In this document: one piece after another, positions 1 to 7,896 of the stretch | How positions within the stretch are numbered: the first letter of the stretch is position 1 | Layout of the letters: every line of letters starts with the position of its first letter | Assembly (NCBI GenBank): GCA_011376105.1 | Contig: DRPG01000296.1 | Coordinates: 1-34,642, forward strand | DNA: 34,642 nucleotides | DNA from: Deltaproteobacteria bacterium | Lineage (GTDB): Bacteria > Myxococcota_A > UBA796 > GCA-2862545 | Direction of reading: 5' to 3' | Made by a program: the position numbers and the translations under genes | Notes under the pieces: generated by a model | Told to the model about the DNA's origin: nothing | Databases searched by the model: none | Seen by the model: only the letters and a program-made list of their open reading frames with translations

Positions 1-1
1 C

Positions 2-1273
2 CAGGCCGCCCCACCCCGGGATCGAGACAACGCCACCGCCCCCCCACCACCGGGCGGAGACGACCAGCCTGAGGAGCTGATCGCCTACGTCCGCACCGAG
101 GCCAGCGACGCCATCGCCCAGGCCCCCGCGGGGGTGACCACGATCAGCGCCCGGCACACCCACGCGCCGGTCCCGGTCCGCGCTCCGGTGACGTCGGAGC
201 GCTCTGGGCCTCTGCGTCCCCTGTCCGAGGGGGTGGCCCACGACGGAGGGCAGCACAGCCTCGATCGTCGCGAGGGCACGCTCGACACGTCGAGGGGCAA
301 CCGCGCGGTGGCCACGATCCTGCCTCAGCCTGTCTCCGCCGGAGGCGGGGGTGGAGGCGCCCGGGGCCGGGGGCGCAGCGCCGGGGGCGCAGGGGCCGCA
401 GGCCCCCGCCTGGAGGGCGGCCAGGCCGCGGCAGCCGCCTCAGGGGCCAGCGCAGCTGCGGGGGGGGGCGGTGCAGGGATCGGCCCCCAGCCCCGGGCGG
501 CTCAGCCCGCTCCGCTGGGCACTCGCCCCACCCCCGACGCACCGGGGTGGTGGCGACCGCTGGCGGCGCGGGTGGTCGAGCCCCGCCGCCCCGCCCCCGC
601 GACCCAGGCCGCCAGCGTCGCACCGGCCACCACCCGGGGGGTCCGCCGTGCGGTGATCGAGCGACCGGGCCAGCGTGCTGATCTCGGTGGCGCCGACACC
701 ACCCCCGAGCGCGGGGCCCTGCCCGATCCGATCGCGCCCGCCCCAGGCCTGGGCCACCCGATCGCCGCACCGGGCACCGCCGATCCAGTCGAGGAGCTGC
801 GTGAGGCCCTGGGGTTTGGCCCTGTCGATCGGGAGCAGCTGTCGGCCCGCCCGGCGTGGGCTGGCCCCGACGGCGCCCACGGGCGCTCGGACAGCTCCCC
901 CCAGGCCGTCGCCGACGTCCCCATCGCCTGGACGACGGCGGTGAGCACGATCGGGACCCCGCTCGGCGCCTGGATCCAGCGCTGCGAGGCTTTGATCGCC
1001 CAGCGCTGGCGGAGCCGCGATCTCGATCCCCACGCTCGGGCCCTGGGGCTGCAGGGGCAGGTGACGGTACGCTACGTCATCCAGGGCACCGGCCGGGTGT
1101 CCGAGGCGAAGGTGACCCGCTCCAGCGGCAACGCCAACCTGGATCAGATGGCGCTGGACGCGATCCCCGCCAAGCTCCCCAGGCTGCCACGGGGGCTGCG
1201 CAGCGTGCCCCTGCACCACCAGATCACCCTGCGATACCGGAACCCCTTGGTCACGACGGGATCTGAGCCCTGA
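2..1273 (+). CDS. TonB C-terminal domain protein, 5' end outside the window
   Basis: The reading frame is open from the window edge to the TGA at 1271-1273, so the gene probably starts upstream; a GTG at 134 is an internal alternative. About 300 residues are low-complexity, rich in Ala, Gly, Pro and Arg with a poly-Gly tract. The last ~100 residues resemble a TonB C-terminal domain: an amphipathic stretch with IAQRW, then GQVTVRYVIQGTGRVSEAKV, a serine turn and LDQMALDAI. TonB-type proteins span the periplasm and transmit force from an inner-membrane motor to outer-membrane receptors; in myxobacteria many such domains are stand-alone or serve gliding and secretion machines. The next gene carries the same domain class, so the two may work together. 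The domain call is fairly sure; the partner is unknown. Confidence 0.75.
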   Translation, partial: QAAPPRDRDNATAPPPPGGDDQPEELIAYVRTEASDAIAQAPAGVTTISARHTHAPVPVRAPVTSERSGPLRPLSEGVAHDGGQHSLDRREGTLDTSRGNRAVATILPQPVSAGGGGGGARGRGRSAGGAGAAGPRLEGGQAAAAASGASAAAGGGGAGIGPQPRAAQPAPLGTRPTPDAPGWWRPLAARVVEPRRPAPATQAASVAPATTRGVRRAVIERPGQRADLGGADTTPERGALPDPIAPAPGLGHPIAAPGTADPVEELREALGFGPVDREQLSARPAWAGPDGAHGRSDSSPQAVADVPIAWTTAVSTIGTPLGAWIQRCEALIAQRWRSRDLDPHARALGLQGQVTVRYVIQGTGRVSEAKVTRSSGNANLDQMALDAIPAKLPRLPRGLRSVPLHHQITLRYRNPLVTTGSEP

Positions 1274-1365
1274 GGGTCCCGGGCCCAGGTTGTCACAGGA
1301 CGACACCGACGTAGGTTAGACTCAGGGGGAGGTGGACGCTGCGCGCGACAGGGCCAGGACGAGGG

Positions 1366-2391
1366 GTGCCCGCTCGTGTGCCCCGCAGGCGACACTCCCC
1401 CTACAAGCCGCTGTGGATCCTGGTGGCCCTGCTCCTGCACACCGTGGGGGTGGGGATCGCAGCGGCGCTCTTCCCCTACCTCGCCCCCCCCGAGAGGAAG
1501 GGCCGGAGGCCCGTCTCGCTGGTCATCCTCGATCCCCCCGAGGTGAAGGAGCCCGAGGAGGAGGAAGAGGAAGAGCCCCCCAGGTTCGATGGTCAGATCG
1601 TGGAGATCGCCCCCCCGGAGATCGAGGAGATCCCTGAGGAGGCAGACTACCTCTCGAGGTACGATCAGGTGGTCGAGGAAGAGACCCGCTCAGAGCGGTT
1701 CGAGATCAACCCCGAGGTGCTGGCGCGGATCCACAGCGAGGAGCAGCAGGCCGAAGAGCAAGACGTGATCGATCTCAACGTCGAGGAGGAGTCGACCGGC
1801 GCCACCGTCGGCAACCACCGCTTCGATCCCAACGTCGATGGCTCGATGGCCGCCCTGCCCTCCCCCTGGGAGAAGACCAACCGGGAGGGTCCCCTCGATC
1901 CAGTGCGCTCGTCGCAGCGCGAGGCCGCGCTCTCGGGCTCCCCCCAGAACGATCTGCTCGACGAGCGGCGTGGGGAGATGGTCGCCCTGAACACCAACAA
2001 GTACCCCTACGCCGGCTACATGGAGCGGATCCGGCGTCAGGTCAACTACTGGTGGCGCCAGAACCTCGACAACCTCCCCTCCTCGGTCCGGCTGTCCCAG
2101 TCCAGCTACCTGACCGAGGTGGAGGTGATCCTCAACGCCGACGGCGCGCTCGAGTTCATCGAGGTCACCAAGGAGAGCAGCTCGGACGAGGTCGACGACT
2201 GCGTGGTGCGGGCCTTCCGGCTGGCCGGCCCCTTCGAGAACCCTCCGGAGGGGCTGATCCAGAAAGATGGGCGGGTCTACCTCCCCGACTTCGACTTCAC
2301 CCTCAACCTGGGGACCGCTCAGATGCACTACCAAGGGATCGATCCCCGGGCCGGGGTCCAGTTCCCGGGGATCCTGAAATCCCCTCGCTGA
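1366..2391 (+). CDS. TonB-family protein with N-terminal membrane anchor
   Basis: A 341-residue protein from GTG 1366; GTG 1378 is an alternative start four codons in. The order is a basic N-terminus (PRRRHSPYK), one hydrophobic helix (about residues 16-38), an acidic stretch (EPEEEEEEEPP) and a Glu/Asp-rich linker. The C-terminal ~120 residues have TonB-domain character: RIRRQVNYWWRQNL, then VEVILNADGALEFIEVTKES and a pairing strand DVVRAFRLAGPFENPP-like. TonB linkers are usually Pro/Lys/Glu-rich, so the very acidic linker is somewhat unusual. This fits an inner-membrane-anchored periplasmic protein. It lies 92 nt after the preceding TonB-domain gene on the same strand, so co-transcription is likely. 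No ExbB/ExbD partner is visible. Confidence 0.75.
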   Translation: MPARVPRRRHSPYKPLWILVALLLHTVGVGIAAALFPYLAPPERKGRRPVSLVILDPPEVKEPEEEEEEEPPRFDGQIVEIAPPEIEEIPEEADYLSRYDQVVEEETRSERFEINPEVLARIHSEEQQAEEQDVIDLNVEEESTGATVGNHRFDPNVDGSMAALPSPWEKTNREGPLDPVRSSQREAALSGSPQNDLLDERRGEMVALNTNKYPYAGYMERIRRQVNYWWRQNLDNLPSSVRLSQSSYLTEVEVILNADGALEFIEVTKESSSDEVDDCVVRAFRLAGPFENPPEGLIQKDGRVYLPDFDFTLNLGTAQMHYQGIDPRAGVQFPGILKSPR

Positions 2392-2472
2392 TCCCGAACT
2401 CCAGGGGGGTGAGCGAAGACTTGACTGGTGCTCCGGCGTCCCTGCGATACACCGCCCCCACGGGGTCTGTCG

Positions 2473-2898
2473 ATGCCTTCGATTCGCCAGCAGATCAACA
2501 TCGCCGCACCCACCCGGGTGATCTGGAACCTGCTGACCACCGCTGAGGGGTGGACCCACTGGTGGGCCGAGGAGGCCCGGCTCGAGCCCCGCAGCGGGGG
2601 GCGGATCGTGCTGACCATCGAGGGCGACGACGGCGAGCCGATCGAAGAGCGCGGCGTGTTCCACGAGATCCGGCCCACCCGGAAGCTCGAGATCGCCTGG
2701 GACTCGACCAGCCCCGCCAAGACCCGGGGCACCCGGGTGCAGCTCACCATCTCCCGCGACGGCGACGAGGCCCGCCTAGCCCTGATCCACTCCGGCGGAG
2801 GGATCCTCGACGACGAGGAGGCGCGGGCAGCCCTCGAGCGGGAGTGGCGCAGCGCCCTACGGGCCCTGCGATCCCACCTCGAGAGCGGCAGCGGCTGA
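2473..2898 (+). CDS. SRPBCC / AHSA1-like domain protein
   Basis: A 141-residue cytosolic protein. ATG 2473 is chosen because the domain begins immediately after it (SIRQQINIAAPTRVIWNLLT), and the 15 codons upstream in frame look non-coding. The pattern is that of the AHSA1 branch of the START/SRPBCC fold: first strand and helix (VIWNLLTTAEGWTHWW), GGRIVLTIEGDDGE, a RGVFHEIRPTRKLEIAW strand pair, and a long C-terminal helix with LEREWRSALRALRSHLE. These domains bind hydrophobic ligands or act as co-chaperones; nothing here identifies the ligand. It lies 81 nt after the TonB-family gene and converges on the minus-strand operon that ends at 2994. Confidence 0.8.
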   Translation: MPSIRQQINIAAPTRVIWNLLTTAEGWTHWWAEEARLEPRSGGRIVLTIEGDDGEPIEERGVFHEIRPTRKLEIAWDSTSPAKTRGTRVQLTISRDGDEARLALIHSGGGILDDEEARAALEREWRSALRALRSHLESGSG

Positions 2899-2993
2899 GC
2901 TCCGGGCGCGGGCCGTGGGACCCTGTCCGGGGCACAGCCGGAGCCGGTGATCAACCACGTACGGATCAGGCCGAGCCGGTCGATCGGCGGGCC

Positions 2994-3995
2994 TCAGCGC
3001 ACCAGCCAGTCCTCGAAGCCCAGCGCCCTGCGGACCAGGGGCACGGTCGAGCGCCGTCCATCCCGCTCGAGCTCCAGCTGTACCTCGCTGCCGGCGGCTC
3101 CCCCGGTGGCCAGGTGGAAGCCGTCGGGATCGTCGGGCACGGGTGCGCCATCCACCGCCAGGATCCGGGCTCCGACCAGCTGCTCGTCTCCCTCCCACAC
3201 CGCCTCGATCCGACCCCCGGCCACGATCAGGGGCAGGACGGCCTCGAACCCGGGCACCTCGATCTCGACCATGGCGTCGTCCCCCACCTGTGGGACCACC
3301 TCGACGGTGTCGGACCACGCCCACACCCCATAGTGGCGCCGTGCCTCGACCACACAGATCTCTCCGGGGACCGCGGCAGCGTAGAACCCTCCGTCGTCAT
3401 CGAGGGAGACCGGCTGACCACAGGCGGTCAGCCCCAGGGCCGCGCTGCAGCGCTGGCAGCCCACCACCGTGCCCAGCACCCCCGCCTCGGCGGGCTGCAG
3501 GCTCAGGGGATCTGGCTCGCAGCGCCCCTGGCCTCCCCGGGCCCCGGACCAGCGGATCGGAGCCGGGGCGAAGCCCTCCACCCGGAGCATGCCGGAGCCC
3601 GCCTCGGGGATCTCGGACAGCACCAGCACGTCGCTGCGCACCGCGGCGACCGCCAGCCAGCCCCCTGGCTCATCGAGCTCCAGCCTCGCTGTGCCCCCCA
3701 GCACCCTGGGCTCGACGCCACAGACCACCCCATCCGCCCCCGCCAGCTCCCGGGCGACCTCGGCGAGGGGCTGCTCCTCTCCGGCCAGCGCGGCCTCGAG
3801 CCGGGTCTCGAGGGCCGGGGGCCCCGGCGCCACCGGCGTCACCGGCGTCACCGGCGCCACCGGCGTCACCGGCGTCACCGGCGTCGCCGGCGCGGGGGGA
3901 GCCTCCGTCCCGTCCGACGCCCCCCACAGGGCGACGAGCGCCACGACGACGACGCATCCCCCCCCGATCAGCAGCGCTCGATGTCGTGGGTTCAC
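2994..3995 (-). CDS. membrane-anchored protein with Pro-rich repeat and C-terminal PDZ-like domain
   Basis: 333 residues from GTG 3995, which overlaps the stop of the upstream gene as GTGA (3992-3995), a sign of translational coupling. The N-terminus is a single hydrophobic anchor (HRALLIGGGCVVVVALVALW) followed by a PVTPVTPVAP repeat tract. A middle region contains Cys pairs (GCQRCSAALGLTACG) and a beta-rich segment like a carboxypeptidase regulatory domain (PVSLDDDGGFYAAAVPGE). The last ~80 residues look PDZ-like: GARILAVDGAPVPD, then GSEVQLELERDGRRSTVPL. It is last in a four-gene operon with radical SAM, BON and helix-hairpin-helix genes. It is probably periplasmic with one anchor. The PDZ call is moderately sure and the role unknown. 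Confidence 0.7.
   Translation of the reverse strand: MNPRHRALLIGGGCVVVVALVALWGASDGTEAPPAPATPVTPVTPVAPVTPVTPVAPGPPALETRLEAALAGEEQPLAEVARELAGADGVVCGVEPRVLGGTARLELDEPGGWLAVAAVRSDVLVLSEIPEAGSGMLRVEGFAPAPIRWSGARGGQGRCEPDPLSLQPAEAGVLGTVVGCQRCSAALGLTACGQPVSLDDDGGFYAAAVPGEICVVEARRHYGVWAWSDTVEVVPQVGDDAMVEIEVPGFEAVLPLIVAGGRIEAVWEGDEQLVGARILAVDGAPVPDDPDGFHLATGGAAGSEVQLELERDGRRSTVPLVRRALGFEDWLVR
3829..3899 (+). repeat. 9-bp tandem repeat inside the PDZ-protein gene
   Basis: About seven copies of a GGCGTCACC-like unit with GGCGCCACC and GGCGTCGCC variants. Read on the minus strand it encodes alternating Pro-Val-Thr and Pro-Val-Ala triplets just after the membrane anchor. The unit length keeps the frame. 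Confidence 0.9.
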
Positions 3996-4741
3996 GGGCC
4001 CCCATCCTGTGTCTCGGACAGCTCGCGGGCCTGCAGCAGCCAGCCATCCTGCTCCATCCGCCGCACCGACAGCTGCAGGGCCTTCGCGACGACCTCCAGA
4101 TCGTCGTCGGGGAGCCTGGCCAGCTGCTCGAAGCGGGTGAAGCCCAGCTCCCTGAGGGCGTCGCCCAGCTTGGGGCCGATCCCCCGGAGCTGGCGCAGAT
4201 CGTCGTGGGCTCCGCCGGGGCCCGCGGCGCGGACGGCCAGCGCCTCGACGTAGGCGCGCGCCTCGGCCAGGGACATCTCGTCCGCTGGGGGGCGGGTGGG
4301 CAGCGGCCGGATCCGATCCTCCAGCTGGCGCACCCGCCCCTGCGAGGACGCCAGCGCACGCTCGAGGGCCTGTAGCTGAGCTCTGGCCCGCTCCAGCTGC
4401 TCCGAGCGCACCTCGACCGCCTGACGGCTCGACGCCAGCGCCCCCTCGAGATCCTCGAGCATGCGCTGCTTCCGGGCCAGGGTCTCGGGGAGCGCGTCGT
4501 CGGACACCTCCACCGCGGGCACGGCGCGCTCGCGGAGCTGGCTCCGGGCGCGCTCGAGATCCTCCTGGAGCCGGGCCGCGAGCACGATCTGCTCCTGGAG
4601 CCGCTGCCTCAGGAGCGCGGCTGGATCCCGGGGGCCGCGGTGCCAGCGCTCGACATACCCCCTCGACATCCACCCGATCAGGGCCGCGAGCTGGCTCAGC
4701 AGGACGATCGGCAGGAGGATCTCGCCCACGACGTAGCTCAT
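3992..4741 (-). CDS. membrane-anchored coiled-coil protein with C-terminal helix-hairpin-helix domain
   Basis: 249 residues from ATG 4741, which overlaps the stop of the upstream BON gene as ATGA (4738-4741). One N-terminal membrane helix (GEILLPIVLLSQLAALIGW) leads to about 120 residues of coiled coil (LQEQIVLAARLQEDLERARS and LERARAQLQALERALASS). The C-terminus holds a helix-hairpin-helix segment, LRQLRGIGPKLGDALRELGF, followed by TRFEQLARLPDDDLEVVAKA. This is the pattern of DUF4332-like and ribosomal-protein-associated HhH domains that pack against nucleic acid or protein. A cytoplasmic HhH tethered to the membrane by a coil is the simplest topology. Function is unknown; the tight coupling to neighbours suggests one complex or pathway. 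Confidence 0.75.
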   Translation of the reverse strand: MSYVVGEILLPIVLLSQLAALIGWMSRGYVERWHRGPRDPAALLRQRLQEQIVLAARLQEDLERARSQLRERAVPAVEVSDDALPETLARKQRMLEDLEGALASSRQAVEVRSEQLERARAQLQALERALASSQGRVRQLEDRIRPLPTRPPADEMSLAEARAYVEALAVRAAGPGGAHDDLRQLRGIGPKLGDALRELGFTRFEQLARLPDDDLEVVAKALQLSVRRMEQDGWLLQARELSETQDGGP

Positions 4742-5070
4742 CGGCGTGCCCCGCCCTCGATCACCAGGGCGGTGGCGTCGACCCGGTGGACGCCGGGCAC
4801 CCCCGCGGCGGCGATCCGCGCCCGGGCCTGGGTCATTGGATCGGGGACCGCCCCGATCAGCCACACGTCTCGCTGGTGGACTGAGACCCCGAGGTGGGAC
4901 AGCCCGGAGGCCTCCAGGGCGGCGGCCACGTCGTGCTGGAGCGAGACCTCGAGCTGGTGTGCGCCCCACGACGTGGTGGCGCCTACGCCCAGGACCCACA
5001 GGGCGCACAGCCCCAGGAGCCTCAAGCGCTCCTGGTGTTGCTCCTGCAGATCGTCTCCCTCGCCCGACAC
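4738..5070 (-). CDS. small membrane-anchored BON-domain protein
   Basis: 110 residues if GTG 5070 is the start, chosen because a GGGAGGG Shine-Dalgarno lies about five bases upstream; a TTG at 5094 would add eight residues. A hydrophobic N-terminal segment (LRLLGLCALWVLGVGATTSW) is followed by one BON-like domain: LQHDVAAALEASGLSHLGVS, then VWLIGAVPDPMTQARARIAA and a valine-rich strand (VHRVDATALVI). BON domains usually bind phospholipid or act as periplasmic adaptors. It sits 33 nt after the radical SAM gene and overlaps the next gene by four bases, so it belongs to the same operon. The domain call rests on the repeated helix-strand pattern and the GxV/GxxP turn; moderately sure. Confidence 0.65.
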   Translation of the reverse strand: MSGEGDDLQEQHQERLRLLGLCALWVLGVGATTSWGAHQLEVSLQHDVAAALEASGLSHLGVSVHQRDVWLIGAVPDPMTQARARIAAAGVPGVHRVDATALVIEGGARR

Positions 5071-5103
5071 CCTGCCCTCCCCGCGGCCGGACAAGGTACC
5101 GCG

Positions 5104-5976
5104 TCACAGCCCCCGGGCGTGCTCGGGACGGAGCGGGATCCGGCCCGCCAGCGCGTCGTCGATGACCGCCACGATCCGGTCGCGGTCCCGGGGGAGGCGC
5201 CCGGCGAGGGGTAGGTGGTTGGAGGCGTGGTTGGTACGGAACAGCGCGTCGCTGGGGCTCGTCCCGGCGACGATGGTGCGCAGCTCCCCCAGGAGCTGGG
5301 GCAGCCCGGGCAGCACGAAGCGCCCCCGCTCCACCAGCCGGGCCTGGGGCGTGTCCGGCACCACGGTCAGGGTCAGCGCAGCGAAGAACTCAGGATCCAT
5401 CTCGGTGACCAGCGCCGCCGTGGCCTCAGCGTGCTCCGTGGAGCGCTCGATCCCCCCCGCCCCCAGCAGCGCGATCACCGACAGCTCCATCCCCGCCGCG
5501 TGGGCCCGCCGGGCCGCCAGGACGTGATCCTCGTGGGTGGCCCCCTTCGCGATCCGCCGCAGGGTCTCAGGATCGCCGGACTCGGGCCCGATGTACAGCC
5601 GGGCCAGCCCCGCCTCCCGCAGCGCCGTCAGCTCTGCCTCGCTCTTGTCGAGCACCGCCGGCGCGGTGGCATAGCAGCTCACCCGACGCAGCCGGGGGAG
5701 GCCACGCGCAGCAGCCCGCAGGATCGGCAGCCAGTGATCCAGGGGCATCACCAGCGCGTCCCCGTCGGCGACGAACACCTTGTCCACTGCGTCACCGGCG
5801 ACCACCGCCGCGGCCTGTAGATCCTCGAGGGTGTCGGCCAGCGCCCGGATCCGGAACGCCTTGTCGCGGTACATGTCGCAGTATGTGCAGTGGTTGTAGG
5901 AGCAGCCGATCGTCGCCTGGAGGATGTAGGCGTCTGCCTCGGAGGGAGGCCGATAGATGCGACCCTCATACCGCAT
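5104..5976 (-). CDS. radical SAM protein (COG1032-like, CX4CX2C cluster motif)
   Basis: 290 residues from ATG 5976, set by a GGGGAGGGGGG Shine-Dalgarno just upstream. The cluster motif near residue 28 is GCSYNHCTYC, that is C-x4-C-x2-C rather than the textbook C-x3-C-x2-C; a subgroup of COG1032-type radical SAM proteins with GCSxNxCTFC has this spacing. Further landmarks are VFVADGDALVMP, RRVSCYATAPAVLDK, the GLARLYIGPESGDPETLRRI strand (SAM-binding side), and VIALLGAGG. Radical SAM enzymes cleave SAM at a [4Fe-4S] cluster to start radical chemistry; the substrate cannot be told. There is no B12-binding domain. It is first in the operon with BON, HhH and PDZ genes. Confidence 0.85.
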   Translation of the reverse strand: MRYEGRIYRPPSEADAYILQATIGCSYNHCTYCDMYRDKAFRIRALADTLEDLQAAAVVAGDAVDKVFVADGDALVMPLDHWLPILRAAARGLPRLRRVSCYATAPAVLDKSEAELTALREAGLARLYIGPESGDPETLRRIAKGATHEDHVLAARRAHAAGMELSVIALLGAGGIERSTEHAEATAALVTEMDPEFFAALTLTVVPDTPQARLVERGRFVLPGLPQLLGELRTIVAGTSPSDALFRTNHASNHLPLAGRLPRDRDRIVAVIDDALAGRIPLRPEHARGL

Positions 5977-6632
5977 CGCGCCCCCCTCCCCTGTGGCTCG
6001 TCGGAGCCCGGAGGGCACAGAGCGCACACAGCCAGACCTTTGCTTGGAGCATCGAGCCCCGGGATCGTCGCGACCGAGGCAACCAGCTCTGGCCACAGGG
6101 CTTGGTCGTCGGTGTAGATGTCGCCATGAGCTCCCCGAGCATGCCCGACCGGGCTCTCTTTAGCCCGTCCCGGGCGCCTGTGCTGTCCCGGGCGTCTGCG
6201 CTGTCCCGGGCTGCGCGCGACCATGAGGGCCGGTCGGCCGAGGGGGGCTGCCCTGCAGCAGAGGGGGGCTGCCCTGCAGCAGTTGCTCGGGTGCGTGCCA
6301 AGGGTCCTTCCCGGGTCGCCAATCCCAGGAGGCTCTGACTCCAACATCTAGACCACCTCGAGGTTTTTGAGGTCCCAAGCGACGAACCAGTGAGGGTGGA
6401 GCCCCATGGGCTTCACCGTGGCTGTGAGGTACCCAGGCTCTGCGAGTGTGGGCCTGTGCGTGGGGACGTCCGTGGTCGGGGAGTCTTCGGGCAGAGGGGG
6501 CGTCTGGATGGTTGTTGTCCCGGCGAGCGGCTCACCGTGTGAGCTGGACAGCCAGAGCTCCGCTGTCCAGGTTCGGTTCGGGTGGGGTGGGCCCGGGACT
6601 GTGGCCGGGGCGAGCCGAGGTGCTCGCCCTCG
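5977..6632 (+). other. 656-bp intergenic region with short direct repeats
   Basis: No gene is supported here between two minus-strand genes. It holds a perfect 21-bp direct repeat (6240-6260 and 6261-6281, unit beginning GAGGGGGGCTGCCC). It also has three diverged copies of a GTCCCGGGCG-type unit at about 6168-6216. On the minus strand a stretch near 6000-6145 reads with coding-like composition (for example DIYTDDQALWPELVASVATI) but lacks a convincing start and stop; it could be decayed coding DNA. Confidence 0.6.
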
Positions 6633-7538
6633 TCAGCCGTCGCCTCCCTGCTGGAGGCACCCGAGCGCCCAGTCCCACACCGCGGCGACCCGTGGAGCGT
6701 GCCGCAGCACCCGGTGGGCCACCAGGTACAGGCGCCCCTCGGGCGCCGGCTGGGGCATCGGCAGCGCGGTGAGGCCATACCCCTCACCGAGGGGGGCCGC
6801 GGCCACGACGACCCCGATCCCCTCGACCGCAGCGCGCAGCAGCACATCGAGCCCCGAGGATCGGAAGCAGATCCGGGGCTCCGCCACCGCGCCGCGCAGC
6901 CACATCGACTCTGGCTGGGCGTGCATCTCCTCGGCCCAGTCCACCCACGGCCAGGACGAGGGCGGGCAGGAGGCGAGCTCAGCGGCGAGGGGGGAGGACG
7001 CATAGGCCCCCAGGGGGAACCGAGCGACCTGCCGGGCCACCAGATCGCCCGAGGCAGGGCGCGACAGGCGCAGGGCCAGATCCGCCCGCCGTCCCTCGAG
7101 ATCCACCACCGCCGACGCCGGCAGCAGCTCCAGGATCAGCGCAGGGTAGCGCGCCCTGAGCCGACACAGCCCCGGGACGAGCACGCTCGAGGCGAGGACC
7201 GGCAGGGTCGCCAGGCGCACCACCCCCTCCGGGCGGGACTCGAGCCCCGCCACCTCGCGGCGCACGTCGCGGCACGAGGCCTCGATCTGCTCGAGGGCGG
7301 GCACGATCCGCTCCATCGCCCGAGTCGGCCGCATCCCGCGCTGGAGCCGATCGAAGAGGCGACACCCGAGCTCTCCCTCCAGCCGCTCCAGGCGGCGCAG
7401 CACCGTCGCGACCCCCACCCCCAACCGCTTCGCGGCCGAGGTCGCGCTGCCGAGGCGGTGGACCGCTAGCGCGGCCGGGATCCCCTCGAGGTGCTCGATC
7501 GGTATATCGTTATTGGAATGATCTATTCCAAATTTCAT
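6633..7538 (-). CDS. LysR-family transcriptional regulator
   Basis: 301 residues from ATG 7538, supported by GGAG seven bases upstream. The N-terminal winged helix-turn-helix is clear: LAVHRLGSATSAAKRLGVGV, then TVLRRLERLEGELGCRLFDR. It is followed by the linker helix and a periplasmic-binding-like effector domain (GVVRLATLPVLASSVLVPGL, then RADLALRLSRPASGDLVARQ). It is of the CrgA/DsdC-like subgroup length. It lies divergent to a small gene and an NAD-dependent epimerase-like gene, the usual arrangement for a LysR regulator and its target. An AT-rich island with an inverted repeat covers its first codons and probably holds the operator, allowing autoregulation. The inducer is unknown. Confidence 0.93.
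   Translation of the reverse strand: MKFGIDHSNNDIPIEHLEGIPAALAVHRLGSATSAAKRLGVGVATVLRRLERLEGELGCRLFDRLQRGMRPTRAMERIVPALEQIEASCRDVRREVAGLESRPEGVVRLATLPVLASSVLVPGLCRLRARYPALILELLPASAVVDLEGRRADLALRLSRPASGDLVARQVARFPLGAYASSPLAAELASCPPSSWPWVDWAEEMHAQPESMWLRGAVAEPRICFRSSGLDVLLRAAVEGIGVVVAAAPLGEGYGLTALPMPQPAPEGRLYLVAHRVLRHAPRVAAVWDWALGCLQQGGDG
7513..7531. promoter_or_regulatory. inverted repeat in AT-rich divergent promoter region
   Basis: TTGGAAT-GATCT-ATTCCAA is a perfect 7-bp inverted repeat with a 5-bp spacer, in an island (about 7500-7575) that is strikingly AT-rich for this DNA. It overlaps the first codons of the LysR gene and lies about 60 bp before the divergent start at 7589. It is a candidate LysR operator by position. 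Confidence 0.5.
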
Positions 7539-7588
7539 AGAAGTACTCCATTTTTGAAAAAGCTATCTAGATCTGCGAGGAGCACAGC

Positions 7589-7896
7589 ATGAACCCTCTG
7601 CAGCTCACCCTGGCGGCGCTGCTCGCCCGACCAGCCACAGCAGCGGAGCCCTCGATCGAGGGCTCTGTCCGGGTGGCCGATCCTGAGGCCCCGGCGTCCG
7701 CCCACCCCTGCACCGCCCGGTCCTCCGCCGAGGGGTCCCGGATCGACGCCCACACCGTGGCCGCGGCAGCCCGCTCGTGCCTGCGGGACGGGGCACCTCC
7801 AACGACGTCGTGCACGCGCTGCGCGCCCCCTCCCTCGAGGAGCCCGCGGTGGAGCTGATCGACGGGGGTCGGCGGGAGATCGAGGTGCACCGATGA
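7589..7896 (+). pseudogene. small exported protein gene with a probable -1 frameshift
   Basis: ATG 7589 has a good Shine-Dalgarno (GAGGAG) and begins a signal-like segment (MNPLQLTLAALLARPATAAE), so the start looks real. In this frame the product ends as an 89-residue protein at 7858 with an unconvincing Cys/Pro-rich tail. Adding one G to the GGGG run at 7790-7793 restores a sensible tail, GGTSNDVVHALRAPSLEEPA followed by VELIDGGRREIEVHR. That frame's TGA overlaps the next gene's start as ATGA (7893-7896). The coupled stop strongly suggests the intact gene used the second frame. This is either a true frameshift or a sequence error in a G run. No family is recognised. Confidence 0.55.

Noticed and set aside
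6406-7005. Plus-strand frame starting near the end of the intergenic region and running into the LysR gene
   Set aside because: It has no ribosome site or recognisable domain, and most of it is antisense to the LysR effector domain.
7856-7858. UGA at the end of the 89-residue frame read as selenocysteine
   Set aside because: The sequence after it has no redox motif or continuing homology, and a one-base shift explains the region better.
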